Below, one piece after another: positions 16,822 through 25,553 of a stretch of 64,000 nt of DNA. This DNA comes from CALMFQ01 sp964495595. GTDB taxonomy: Bacteria; Pseudomonadota; Gammaproteobacteria; Burkholderiales; SCOH01. Under the pieces are notes generated by a model. The model saw nothing but the letters and a program-made list of their open reading frames with translations, had not been told where the DNA came from and ran no database searches. Numbering within the stretch: position 1 is the first letter of the stretch; each line of letters opens with the position of its first letter. The translations under genes were made by a program, and so were the position numbers. The stretch is taken from positions 1 through 64,000 of the forward strand of contig CAZBWH010000002.1 of the NCBI GenBank assembly GCA_964495595.1, written 5' to 3'.

Positions 16822-17919
16822 ATGCGTATTCTGCTCGCCCTGGCCTGTCTGCTGGCCAGCCCGTTTTCCCGCGCCGCCGAGCCGCTGCCGCTGACCGTGT
16901 TGCAGGTGCTCGACCTGTCCGGCCCGCAGCGCGACACCGGCAACGAGTTTCTGACCGGAGCGCGGGTGTATTTCGATTACATCAATACCCGTGGCGGCAT
17001 TCAGGGCCGCAAGATCAGCCACGTGGTCGCCGACGACCAGGGCTTGCCCGCCAACACGTTAGCGCTGACCCGGCAATGGGTTGCGCAGGCCAAGCCGGTG
17101 GCGCTGTTCGGCTACCTGGGTGCCGACAATGTCGATGCAGTAATGAGCGACCGCCAGTTGCGCACCAATGGCCTGGCGATGGTCGGGCCTTACAGCGGAC
17201 TGCGCCGCGCCGAGTGGCCCAACCTGTTTGCGGTGCGCGCCGGCTTTGACGACGAAATCAGACGCATCCTGAAAATGACTACCCAGCTCGGCATGAGCCG
17301 CATCGGCCTGTTTTGCGGCACTGATTCCCTGGGCAAGGCCGCCAGCGAACTGGTGATCCTGCAGGCCGCCGCCAACCGCCTGCCACCGGTCAGCCGGCAG
17401 CTATTCCACGCGACGGTTCACGTGCGCGGCGCAGCACAGAACATGGCCCGGCAAGCGCCGCAGGCAGTGATCCTGGCCGCGCCCACGCTGGCCAGTGCGC
17501 TGTTTGCGCGTGAAATGCAGGCCGAATTGCCCGGCACCCAGTTCTTTGCCCTGTCGTCGGTCAATCATCAAACCCTGCTCGAACTGCTCGGCCCGAAAGA
17601 TGCGCAGGGAATCGCCGTCACCGCGCTGACGCCGTCGCCATTCAACCCGCTGACCCCGATCGCCCGCGACTACGTCCGTCACATGAAACAGTTCCGCGAC
17701 GAGCCGGTGTCGTATGCCTCGCTGGAAGGCTACATTGCCGCCCGGGTGCTGGTGGAAGGCTTGCGCAACGCCCGCCCCGGCCAGCCCGGCCCGCTGTTTG
17801 CCGGCCTGCATAGCCTCGATCTGGGCGGCTACAGCCTCAACCTCGATCCCGGCAACGGCCCGGCGTCGCGCTTTGTCGATCTGCTGGTGTTTTCCGGGCA
17901 GGGCCGGCTGTTGAACTGA
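16822..17919 (+). CDS. periplasmic substrate-binding protein (type 1, branched-chain amino acid/urea-like)
   Basis: A 365-residue exported protein with a signal peptide (ILLALACLLASPFSRA). The mature part has the type 1 periplasmic-binding fold pattern: VLQVLDLSGPQRDTGNEFLTGARVYFDYINTRGGI near the N-terminus, VVADDQGLPANTLALTRQWV, then ALFGYLGADNV. No permease or ATPase gene is nearby, so it may serve a distant transporter or a receptor. An AAAGGAG site supports the start. Ligand unknown; nothing ties it to the preceding chelatase operon except adjacency. Confidence 0.85.
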   Translation: MRILLALACLLASPFSRAAEPLPLTVLQVLDLSGPQRDTGNEFLTGARVYFDYINTRGGIQGRKISHVVADDQGLPANTLALTRQWVAQAKPVALFGYLGADNVDAVMSDRQLRTNGLAMVGPYSGLRRAEWPNLFAVRAGFDDEIRRILKMTTQLGMSRIGLFCGTDSLGKAASELVILQAAANRLPPVSRQLFHATVHVRGAAQNMARQAPQAVILAAPTLASALFAREMQAELPGTQFFALSSVNHQTLLELLGPKDAQGIAVTALTPSPFNPLTPIARDYVRHMKQFRDEPVSYASLEGYIAARVLVEGLRNARPGQPGPLFAGLHSLDLGGYSLNLDPGNGPASRFVDLLVFSGQGRLLN

Positions 17920-17925
17920 GCCGGC

Positions 17926-18165
17926 TCAGCCCAGCACGCCATCATGTCGCCGGGCCAGGCTGCGCAGGCTGGTTTCGGCTGCAGTCAGCGTCGCCGGGCT
18001 GGGCGCCGGACCGACCTGCACCACCACCAGCCAGGCAAAACGGCTGTCGTCGCCGTCAAACGGCAACAGCTCGGCCGGATAATCAAACGGCGCACAATCA
18101 TGCATGAACGCCTCCGCTTCATCCGGCTCGGCAAACAGGAAAGTGAATTCGACAAACGCAGACAT
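17926..18165 (-). CDS. small hypothetical protein
   Basis: A 79-residue soluble protein starting MSAFVEFTFLF and containing many acidic residues (AEPDEAEAF, FDGDDSRF). The ATG at 18165 is chosen over an upstream in-frame start because AGGGAGG lies 8 bases before it. It faces the substrate-binding protein gene tail to tail. No family recognised. Confidence 0.6.
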   Translation of the reverse strand: MSAFVEFTFLFAEPDEAEAFMHDCAPFDYPAELLPFDGDDSRFAWLVVVQVGPAPSPATLTAAETSLRSLARRHDGVLG

Positions 18166-18321
18166 GGCACCAGCCTCCCTTCGTAGCAAAAGGCGCCATG
18201 TTAGCCTGCCCGCCCGGCGAAGGGGAGGCGGATCACCCCCGCCGGCCTGCGCCCGTCGCCCAAGCCCGACAGACGGCCGGGATAATGCGATAATCGCCGA
18301 TTATCCTGGGCGGCTTTCCCG

Positions 18322-19248
18322 ATGAGTATTCAATGGTTTCCCGGCCACATGGCCTCGGCGCGCAAACAGGCGGCCAAGACCATGGCCCATATCGACGTAG
18401 TGATCGAAGTGCTGGATGCGCGCATTCCCGCTGCCAGCCGCAATCCGATGATCGACGAGCTGCGCACCTTCCGCCAGCGTCCCTGCCTTAAATTGCTGAA
18501 CAAGGCCGACGCTGCCGACCCGGCCGCCACCGCGCAATGGCTGGCGCATTTCAACGCCCAGCCAGGCGTATCGGCCGTGGCACTGTCGTGCCTCAAGCCC
18601 GGCGACGTGGCCAAAATCCCCGCCCTGGCGCAAAAGCTGGCGCCGCACCGCTGCGATGAAATCAAACCGCTGCGGCTGATGATCATGGGCATTCCCAACG
18701 TCGGCAAATCGACGTTGATGAACGCACTGGTAAAGCGTCGCGTGGCCAATGTCGGCGACCAGCCCGCAGTGACCAAGAGCGAACAGCGGATCGACATCAG
18801 CCCGCGGTTGACCATTTACGACACCCCCGGCCTGCTGTGGCCGAAGATCGACCACCCGTCCGACGGCCTGATGCTGGCCGCCAGCCACGCGGTCGGCACC
18901 AACGCCGTGATCGAGGAAGAAGTCGCCACGTTTCTGGCTGACCTGCTGCTGCAGCGCTACCCGGACGCCCTGGCGCAGCGCTACAAGCTGAACATCGACG
19001 GCATGGATGGTGTCGGCGTGATCGAAGCGATCGCCGTCAAGCGCGCCTGCCGCAAAAAGGGCGGCGAGCTCGACCTGGAGAAATCGTCGCTGGTGCTGCT
19101 CACCGACTACCGCAGCGGCGCGCTGGGCCGCATCAGCCTGGAAACCCCCGCCACCCGCCAAGCGATGCTGGCCGAAGCCGCCCGCCAGCAAGCCGCCACG
19201 CAGGCCGCCACCACCGCACCGGAGCCCCCACCCGCCGACCCGGCCTGA
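18322..19248 (+). CDS. ylqF: ribosome biogenesis GTPase YlqF/RbgA
   Basis: Circularly permuted GTPase involved in large ribosomal subunit assembly, 308 residues. The motif order is permuted as expected: G4 (LLNKADAADP) precedes G1 (GIPNVGKSTLMN) and G3 (DTPGLLWP). The N-terminus starts IQWFPGHMASARK, the family signature. A low-complexity Ala/Pro tail of about 25 residues ends the protein. It stands alone between the small minus-strand gene and the Fur box. Confidence 0.95.
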   Translation: MSIQWFPGHMASARKQAAKTMAHIDVVIEVLDARIPAASRNPMIDELRTFRQRPCLKLLNKADAADPAATAQWLAHFNAQPGVSAVALSCLKPGDVAKIPALAQKLAPHRCDEIKPLRLMIMGIPNVGKSTLMNALVKRRVANVGDQPAVTKSEQRIDISPRLTIYDTPGLLWPKIDHPSDGLMLAASHAVGTNAVIEEEVATFLADLLLQRYPDALAQRYKLNIDGMDGVGVIEAIAVKRACRKKGGELDLEKSSLVLLTDYRSGALGRISLETPATRQAMLAEAARQQAATQAATTAPEPPPADPA

Positions 19249-19307
19249 TCCTGCCGCCCCACGTTTGCCCGTCGGGGCGGCTGCCAGGCCTGAATCTCGT
19301 CTTGAAA

Positions 19308-19322
19308 TGATAATAATTCTCA
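19308..19322. promoter_or_regulatory. strong Fur box
   Basis: TGATAATAATTCTCA matches the 7-1-7 Fur consensus TGATAATnATTATCA at all but one position, and the flanking AAA/TTT extends the dyad. It lies about 60 bases before the HemS-like gene, which suggests iron repression of that gene and the DUF2325 gene behind it. Confidence 0.8.
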
Positions 19323-19380
19323 TTTAGTATGTGTTCATCAGGCGGATCACCACGCCAGAAACCCAGAGGAGAATGCCCGG

Positions 19381-19890
19381 ATGGAATATTGTCACCAAGT
19401 CGCGCTGCGTCAGGCATGGGCCGCGCTGCGTCATCCTTCCCATGCCGACTGGCTGCTGCATGCCTGTGGTTGGCGGCGCATCGACGCCCTGGCTGCGCTG
19501 GCGCCGCACTACGCTGAGCCGCTGGACGCTGCCGAAGTGCTCAGCCTGCTCGACGCGGCGCTGCAAGGTGGCCAGCCGCTGGCGCTGGATGTCGATCAGG
19601 CGGGCGAGCGCCAGCATTACCACGGCAGCGTTGAACGGCTGTCGGTCAGCGATGGCCAGTGGGTATTCCGGCTGGGGCGACACTGGCTGCACCTGGCCGA
19701 AGCGCAGATCGACAGCGCCTGGATCGTGCACACTCCCGCCCGGCATGCGCTGGCCAGCTCGGTCGAGCTGTTTGATTCACGTGGCCGGCCGCTGCTCACC
19801 CTGCGTGATGCCCACGAGCCAGGCCAGCGTGATGCCTGCCACTGGCGCCTGCAACTGGCCGCGTTGGCGCGTACCCCACTGGCAGCGTAG
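19381..19890 (+). CDS. HemS/ChuX-like single-domain haem-utilisation protein
   Basis: A 169-residue cytoplasmic protein. The C-terminal part (IDSAWIVHTPARHALASSVE, then LFDSRGRPLLTL and HWRLQLAAL) resembles the second half of a HemS/ChuS domain, where WVVRKP...SLE.FD..G and a closing W-R-x-L are conserved. It has the length of a single domain, as in ChuX/HutX. The strong Fur box upstream supports an iron/haem role. Similarity is judged by eye and haem ligands could not be fixed. The ATG at 19381 follows GAGGAG; an alternative ATG 8 bases upstream opens a different, unlikely frame. Confidence 0.6.
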   Translation: MEYCHQVALRQAWAALRHPSHADWLLHACGWRRIDALAALAPHYAEPLDAAEVLSLLDAALQGGQPLALDVDQAGERQHYHGSVERLSVSDGQWVFRLGRHWLHLAEAQIDSAWIVHTPARHALASSVELFDSRGRPLLTLRDAHEPGQRDACHWRLQLAALARTPLAA

Positions 19891-19899
19891 GAGAGCGGC

Positions 19900-21108
19900 A
19901 TGTGCGATCAGGATGCCAAAGCGCCGCTGGCGGCCTTGTTCAACCTTACCCGCCTGCCGGCCGAAGTGATCCTGCCCGGCTCACGCCGCCGCCGGTTGTG
20001 GGAGCTGCCCAAATCGGCCCATTGCCCGGTCATCGGGGTCTGCCTGCCGCTGGGGCTGCTGCGCCGGCTGGTCAACAAGGCGCTCAAGGGGCAGGCCCAG
20101 GCTGACGACTACGCACTGCATGTCGGTGCGGTCAGCGAATGCGCCAGCCGCAGCCCTTTGTCCGAGTTGCTGCAGCGCGAGCTGGAACAACGTTACGCCG
20201 GCACGATCCAGCGCTTTCGCACCGCCCGCAGCCAGACGGCCGTCGCCGCGCTGTGGGCCGATGCCGTCGCCGCCGGCGATGTCTGTGGTGCGCTGTGGGC
20301 CAGCCTCACCCATCCGCGCTGCGATGTGCCACTGCAGGAGGCCATCTGCCGCGACATGCACATGCTGCAGCATCAGGCCGGCGCTGCGGTGCGGGTCGAT
20401 CTGCAGCGGTTTCAGCAATTGCAGGATGAAAACCTGGCACTTGGCCGCGAACTGGCCGACGTGCAACAGCGCATTACCCGGCTGCTGCAGGACAAACAGG
20501 CCGAGCTCGACCAGCTCACCGCCGCGCTGATGCAAGCCCGCGCCGACGCCATCGGCAAGGATACCCGCATCGCAGCGCTGGCCGTCGAACTGCAGCAACT
20601 GCACGCCCGAATCCCCGGCCTGCACAAACGCAATGAACTGGCACAGCGGCTGGAGCAGATGGTCGAACGCAACCGCGAGCTGGAACGGCGCAACACCGCG
20701 CTGGCGCAGCAACGGGACCGGCTGGCCGCCTCCGAAGCGCCACCCGCCGCCGACCCCGTGGCGGCCACTCCCGCCGTCATCGACCCCGCGCCGCCAGCGA
20801 TTGCGCTGCAACAGCAACAGGTGCTGTGCGTTGGTGGCCGCAACGGCAACGTGTGCTCGTACCGCGAGCTGATCGAACGCAGTGGCGGGCATTTCCTGCA
20901 TCACGACGGCGGGCAGGAAGCCAGCATCAACCTGCTCGACGCCAGCCTCGCCGCTGCCGACCTGGTCATCTGCCAGACCGGCTGCATCAGCCACAACGCC
21001 TACTGGCGGGTAAAAGACTACTGCAAGCGCACCGGCAAACCGTGCGTATTCATCGACAACCCCAGCATCTCCAGCCTCGCCCGCGGCCTGGCCGCCTGCC
21101 GGGTTTGA
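19900..21108 (+). CDS. DUF2325 domain protein with coiled coil
   Basis: A 402-residue cytoplasmic protein. Residues 1-165 form an uncharacterised helical region, residues about 165-280 are a coiled coil (QDENLALGRELADVQQRI and LEQMVERNRELERRN), and the last 110 residues are a DUF2325 domain: VLCVGGRNGN, FLHHDGG, ICQTGCISHNAYWRVK and VFIDNPS. DUF2325 resembles a Rossmann-like domain of unknown function. It starts 10 bases after the HemS-like gene, so it should share its Fur box. The invariant Cys and His (QTGCISH) could bind a metal, which is speculation. Confidence 0.8.
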   Translation: MCDQDAKAPLAALFNLTRLPAEVILPGSRRRRLWELPKSAHCPVIGVCLPLGLLRRLVNKALKGQAQADDYALHVGAVSECASRSPLSELLQRELEQRYAGTIQRFRTARSQTAVAALWADAVAAGDVCGALWASLTHPRCDVPLQEAICRDMHMLQHQAGAAVRVDLQRFQQLQDENLALGRELADVQQRITRLLQDKQAELDQLTAALMQARADAIGKDTRIAALAVELQQLHARIPGLHKRNELAQRLEQMVERNRELERRNTALAQQRDRLAASEAPPAADPVAATPAVIDPAPPAIALQQQQVLCVGGRNGNVCSYRELIERSGGHFLHHDGGQEASINLLDASLAAADLVICQTGCISHNAYWRVKDYCKRTGKPCVFIDNPSISSLARGLAACRV

Positions 21109-21162
21109 CGCCGCTCCCGGGCCCCGGCCGGAGCAACGGCCGGCACGGGAAAACGTCGCGCA

Positions 21163-21215
21163 CTGGGCTGCAGACCAATACCAGAGCGGCTTGTTGCCGG
21201 CCTGTAGGGCGCTTT
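21163..21215. repeat. dispersed palindromic repeat, copy C
   Basis: Bases 21168-21193 match the reverse complement of copy A (4631-4656) over 26 bases with no mismatch, then diverge into GCCGGCCTG. It lies downstream of the DUF2325 gene and behind a GC hairpin (CCGGCCG/CGGCCGG, 21124-21143) that has no T-run. Confidence 0.8.
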
Positions 21216-21396
21216 GCTATTGCCCTGCGCGGAAAGGCCGTTGGCATAAACATCATAAGTTAGTTCATGCGATCCGGATTGTGTTTTGTTACTCTCCAGA
21301 CACAGCCCTGTTTGGCGAATGTGCTTGAGCGACTTGGATTTCCGGTGCCAAGGCCATTAAAAAATGCAGAAAAAAGTTAACGAGGAGAGTGTAGAT

Positions 21397-23577
21397 ATGG
21401 CACGAAAAGCCAATTATCTGCTCGCGGCCATGCTGTTGTTGGCTGAGAGTGGAATGGTCATTGCCGGTAATACCGGAGTGCAGTTTGCGACGGGTACGTC
21501 GGTGGGCAAACTTCCTGGCAGTCCGCTCACCGAGGTCTCGGGTTGTGCAGCCGGCCGAGTCAATGATGGCGTATTCTGGCTCAACAACGATTCGGGCGAC
21601 AGCGCACGTATTCATGCCATTAACCGTAACGGTTCCTATCGCGGTGCCTTTAACCTGTCCGGCGCATCCGCAGCCGATTATGAAGATATCGCGATTGGCC
21701 CTGGCCCCGTCGGCGGCAAGAGCTACATCTATGTGGGCGACATTGGCGACAATGGCGCTGCACGATCGACCAAGCAGGTTTATCGCGTGGCTGAGCCGGC
21801 CATCGGTTCGTCGAGCGCCGGCGCTACACTCTCCGGCGTAGAGAAATTCACCTTCGTATATCCGGATGGCAAGCGCGATGCCGAAACGCTGATGGTCGAT
21901 CCGCGTAACGGAGATGTTTACGTGGTGGCCAAGCGTGAGGCTGCCTCGACCGGCAATCAGGTTTATCGTTTCAAGGCGCCGCTGGTAAGCGGCAAGTCCT
22001 ATACCGGCGAAGTGGTGGCCCGTGTCCATATCGAATGGTTGACCGGTGGCGATATCTCGGCCGACGGCAGCCGGATTCTGATCAAGAACGGCAATCAGAA
22101 CTACCTGTGGCTGCGTGGCGACAACGAAAGTGTCGGCGCGGCGCTGTTACGCAATCCGATCAAGGTGCCCACCGTCAGCGAGGCACAAGGTGAAGCCATT
22201 TGTTGGGACAAGACCGGCACCGATTACTACACCATTTCCGAGGGCGGCAGCGCAGCGGTCAATTATTTCAAGAGCCTGGACAGCACAGGTGGCGGTGATA
22301 CCGGCGGTGGCACCGGCGGAACCACAGATACGCCGACCGGCACCAACAGCCTGCAGGTTAACAAGCAGCTGACGCTGAACCAGTATGTCGCTTCGACCAA
22401 TGGCAGCTACCGTTTTTACCTGCAGGGCGACGGCAACATGGTGGTCCGCAATATGCTGAACAACGATGCGGTCTGGGCTTCTGCGACCAATGGCAAGGGC
22501 GGCTCACGCCTGGTGTTGCAGGGCGACAGCAATCTGGTTCTCTACACTTCGGATAACAGGCCGGTATGGGCCAGCAACACCGTTGGCAAGGGCGCGGCTT
22601 ATCTGATCATGCGCAATGACGGCAACCTGGTCCTGGCAACCTCGTCCGGCACCGTCGTCTGGCAAACCGGCACCGGTGACGGCTCGGGTTCGGGCGGAGG
22701 TACCGGCGGGGGAACGGGGGGCGGCACTGGCGCCTTGGCAAAGGTGGCCTTTGTCGGCGATACCGGTTATGGCAGCAGCTTCCAGAGCGTATTGAACCTG
22801 ATCAAGGCAGAGGGCGCCGAACTGACCATTCTGGTTGGCGATACCTCGTACTCCAGCAGTGGCGATTCGACCTGGGATTCCAAGGTGCGCAGCACGCTCG
22901 GCTCCAGCGATCCGGTGTTGCTGACTCTGGGTAACCATGACGTAGCCGACAGTAATCTGAATAACGTGCTGAATCTGGCCAAGGCCCGGCTTGCCAATCA
23001 GTCGGCAGTAAAGTGCTCCGGCAATTACGGCCATCAGATGACCTGTAACTACAAGGGCATTTACTTCGTGATGCCTTCAGTTGGGACCACTGGTGGTATT
23101 TCCGACAACGCGACCTATATCGCCAACAGCCTGAACAGCGTGCCGGCAGACGCCTGGCGTGTGTGTGCCTGGCATAAGAATCAGCGCGACATGCAAGTGG
23201 GGGATAAATCGGACGAGGTGGGTTGGGATGCGTATGAAAACTGCCGCAAGAAAGGCGCCATCATTGCGACTGGCCACGAGCATTCGTATTCGAGAACACA
23301 CCTGCTCAGCAGCATGACCAACAAAACCATTGCCAGCACGGCATCCGACTTTACCGTGGCAGACGGCAAGACTTTTGCTTTTGTGTCTGGCCTGGGGGGC
23401 ATCGGCATCCGTGACCAGAACCGCGGTGGCAACTGGTGGGCGAAGATTTATACCTCGACGCAGGGCGCAACCTACGGCGCCATGTTTGCCACCTTCTACG
23501 CCGATCGCGCGGAGTTCTACTTCAAGAACATCAACGGTCAGATCATCGACAAATTCACTGTACGGAAAGGTTATTGA
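21397..23577 (+). CDS. secreted metallophosphatase with beta-propeller-like and bulb-lectin domains
   Basis: Three-module exported protein of 726 residues. After a signal peptide (ANYLLAAMLLLAESGMVIA) comes a region of about 290 residues with blade-like repeats (WLNNDSGDSARIHAIN, DYEDIAIGP, YIYVGDIGDN). A Gly-Thr linker leads to a mannose-binding bulb lectin (about residues 310-425: LQGDGNMVV, LQGDSNLVLY, RNDGNLVL). A second Gly linker precedes a calcineurin-like phosphoesterase with metal motifs GDTGYG, GDTSYS, GNHD and GHEHSYSR. The ATG at 21397 is chosen because GAGGAG precedes it. It probably hydrolyses an extracellular phosphoester while bound to glycan; the substrate is unknown. Confidence 0.85.
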   Translation: MARKANYLLAAMLLLAESGMVIAGNTGVQFATGTSVGKLPGSPLTEVSGCAAGRVNDGVFWLNNDSGDSARIHAINRNGSYRGAFNLSGASAADYEDIAIGPGPVGGKSYIYVGDIGDNGAARSTKQVYRVAEPAIGSSSAGATLSGVEKFTFVYPDGKRDAETLMVDPRNGDVYVVAKREAASTGNQVYRFKAPLVSGKSYTGEVVARVHIEWLTGGDISADGSRILIKNGNQNYLWLRGDNESVGAALLRNPIKVPTVSEAQGEAICWDKTGTDYYTISEGGSAAVNYFKSLDSTGGGDTGGGTGGTTDTPTGTNSLQVNKQLTLNQYVASTNGSYRFYLQGDGNMVVRNMLNNDAVWASATNGKGGSRLVLQGDSNLVLYTSDNRPVWASNTVGKGAAYLIMRNDGNLVLATSSGTVVWQTGTGDGSGSGGGTGGGTGGGTGALAKVAFVGDTGYGSSFQSVLNLIKAEGAELTILVGDTSYSSSGDSTWDSKVRSTLGSSDPVLLTLGNHDVADSNLNNVLNLAKARLANQSAVKCSGNYGHQMTCNYKGIYFVMPSVGTTGGISDNATYIANSLNSVPADAWRVCAWHKNQRDMQVGDKSDEVGWDAYENCRKKGAIIATGHEHSYSRTHLLSSMTNKTIASTASDFTVADGKTFAFVSGLGGIGIRDQNRGGNWWAKIYTSTQGATYGAMFATFYADRAEFYFKNINGQIIDKFTVRKGY

Positions 23578-23578
23578 T

Positions 23579-23887
23579 ATGAAAACCATCGCAATGGCTT
23601 TACTGGTGCTTTTCAGTCAGCAACTGTATGCAGCGGGCTGCACCGCAACCATCGTGAAGGGCAGCCATACCGCGCTGAACGAGCTGGAGGCCAGAAGCGG
23701 CGCTGAAGAAGACACAGCTGACATTTGCCCGTCCGGCAAGGTCACGCCCATTCACCTGAAATGTGAAAAAGTCGACGCGAGCCGCGGCGTGATGGGCAAG
23801 CCGGCAGTGCAATGCGTTCAGGAGGTTTCCTGCACGATCTGCGACGATGACCTGACCCGGAAATATGAAGCCGAATCAGGAAGATAA
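23579..23887 (+). CDS. small secreted Cys-rich hypothetical protein
   Basis: A 102-residue protein with a signal peptide (MALLVLFSQQLYAAG) and six cysteines in the mature part (CTATIV, ICPSG, LKCEK, VQCVQEVSCTICDDD), probably disulphide-bonded in the periplasm or outside. It begins one base after the metallophosphatase stop and overlaps the next gene by 23 bases, so the three genes are likely co-transcribed. No family recognised. Confidence 0.65.
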   Translation: MKTIAMALLVLFSQQLYAAGCTATIVKGSHTALNELEARSGAEEDTADICPSGKVTPIHLKCEKVDASRGVMGKPAVQCVQEVSCTICDDDLTRKYEAESGR

Positions 23888-24365
23888 CACTCCGCACTGG
23901 GCGAGCTTGCTGCGGGGAGCGCTGGCGGCTGCATTGCTGCTAAGCGGCCCCGCCCATGCGGAAACAGCAGGCCCGGGAAACCAGGCCTGCTGTTCTCGTT
24001 TGAACGTGGCCGGCGCCTCCGGTGAATCGCGACCCGTGTCGAAACCCGAGCAGAAGATCACCCGGCGATATGCCTGCGATCTGCGAGGCGGGTTCAGCCA
24101 GTGCCGGCAATATACGTTTGAGCTGGGTGCCAGCGAAAATATTGCGCGCATGGAGGCGGGCTGTACTTCCATGGGAGGTGTATTCGGCGAGTTGCGCTGC
24201 CCCATTCGCCGCGTTTCCGGCGTGTGCCGGGATATCGTGCTGGATTATCGCAAGCCCGATATCGCCTATGACAACTACTATTACCAGGATGCCTCCGGGC
24301 GCTGGACACCAAGCGCCATTCAGCGCACGTGTACTGCGCTTGAGGGGGAATATTCGAAGCAGTAA
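23865..24365 (+). CDS. secreted Cys-rich protein, paralogue 1
   Basis: A 166-residue exported protein with a longer N-terminus before the hydrophobic signal (LLRGALAAALLLSGPAHA). The mature part contains CC near its start, then CDLRGGFSQCRQY, CTSMGGVF, CPIRR, GVCRDIV and the aromatic IAYDNYYYQDASGRW, ending in a Cys near ALEGEY. The same order of motifs recurs in the minus-strand protein at 26.7-27.2 kb, so the two are paralogues. The family is unknown to me; eight or more cysteines suggest a disulphide-rich extracellular fold. Confidence 0.7.
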   Translation: MKPNQEDNTPHWASLLRGALAAALLLSGPAHAETAGPGNQACCSRLNVAGASGESRPVSKPEQKITRRYACDLRGGFSQCRQYTFELGASENIARMEAGCTSMGGVFGELRCPIRRVSGVCRDIVLDYRKPDIAYDNYYYQDASGRWTPSAIQRTCTALEGEYSKQ

Positions 24366-24392
24366 CCAACAGGTAAACGGAATCACGTCGCA

Positions 24393-25553
24393 ATGACTCG
24401 CATGTTTTCCCGGTTTTCCGCCTTCTGCCGTTGCCTGCTTGCCACGGCCACGGTGCTGTTTGGCGTTGCCGGCATGGCAGTAGCCGAGGAGCAGAGTGCC
24501 GAATACCGGTTATTGCTCGCCACGGTCAACGAACGGCTCGTGCCGGCACATCAGCGCCTGTACGATCAGAGCAAGTTGCTCAATTCGGCGGCAAAAGGCT
24601 TCTGCGAAAAGCCGGGCAATGCGTCCCTGAAGGCCACGCGCGAATCCTGGCTGCAGGCAATGCTCGCCTGGCAGGCGCTGTCCATGATCGATTTCGGGCC
24701 GGTGGAAACCACCAACGCGCGCTTTCTGTTCCAGTTCTGGCCCGATCCGTTGAATCTGGTCGAAAGAAAGCTGGCCACGCGCATCGCCGGCAAAAACCCG
24801 GATATCAGCTCCGAACGATTGGCGCAGGCCAGCGTTGCCGTTCAGGGCCTGTCAGCGATGGAATATCTGCTGTTCGACGAGGCGATTGCCAAGGTTCGGC
24901 GTTATGCCGGGCACAAACATCTGTGCCGGATCCTGACGGCCACCGCCGCCAATCTGGAGGCCAACGCCGGGCAGCTGAACCGCTTGTGGGCAGATTTTGG
25001 CAAACGTTATGTCAGCCCTGAGCTGGAGAAGTCTCATCCCGGCTATTTCGTCACCAACGTGGAAAAGCTGTTCAGCAGCCTGATCACCTCGCTGGAAACG
25101 ATCAAGAACCGGAAACTGGGGGCGGCGCTGGGCATCGCGCCGGTATTGCCGTCAGCAATCCCCGGCGAGGAAACATCGCCAGCGGCCAAATCGCGAGCCG
25201 CCAACGCTTTCCTGCTGGAGGGCTGGCGCAGCCGGACCTCGCTCAGGCAGATCAGGGCCAATCTGCAATCCGGTTTGGGGCTGTACGAAATGCCGCACGG
25301 ATTCGGCTGGTACATGACACAGCAATCGCCGGAATCGGGCGCGCTGGATCGGCAGATCAGGGCCGATTATGCCGCAGCCATCGCACAGATCGACGCTTTG
25401 GACCACTCCGCTTTCGAGCTGCTGCAGCGTAACCAGCCGGAAGCGCTGATGCGTCTGCACGATACCGTTGGCCGGCTTTCGCAGCGTTTGCAGCTGGATT
25501 ACGCGAAAGCAGCACAACTCGATTACACGTTCAACGCGAGAGATGGCGATTAA
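24393..25553 (+). CDS. imelysin family protein (iron-regulated, M75-like)
   Basis: A 386-residue exported protein with a signal peptide (CRCLLATATVLFGVAGMAVA). The helical body has the imelysin pattern: RESWLQAMLAWQALSMIDFG, the FQFWPDPLNLVERK segment and VQGLSAMEYLLFDE. Imelysin-like proteins (IcmP, IrpA, EfeO relatives) are periplasmic or surface proteins linked to iron; proteolytic activity is disputed. The next gene encodes its usual partner, a DUF1513 protein, and overlaps it by 11 bases. No Fur box was found directly upstream. Confidence 0.85.
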   Translation: MTRMFSRFSAFCRCLLATATVLFGVAGMAVAEEQSAEYRLLLATVNERLVPAHQRLYDQSKLLNSAAKGFCEKPGNASLKATRESWLQAMLAWQALSMIDFGPVETTNARFLFQFWPDPLNLVERKLATRIAGKNPDISSERLAQASVAVQGLSAMEYLLFDEAIAKVRRYAGHKHLCRILTATAANLEANAGQLNRLWADFGKRYVSPELEKSHPGYFVTNVEKLFSSLITSLETIKNRKLGAALGIAPVLPSAIPGEETSPAAKSRAANAFLLEGWRSRTSLRQIRANLQSGLGLYEMPHGFGWYMTQQSPESGALDRQIRADYAAAIAQIDALDHSAFELLQRNQPEALMRLHDTVGRLSQRLQLDYAKAAQLDYTFNARDGD

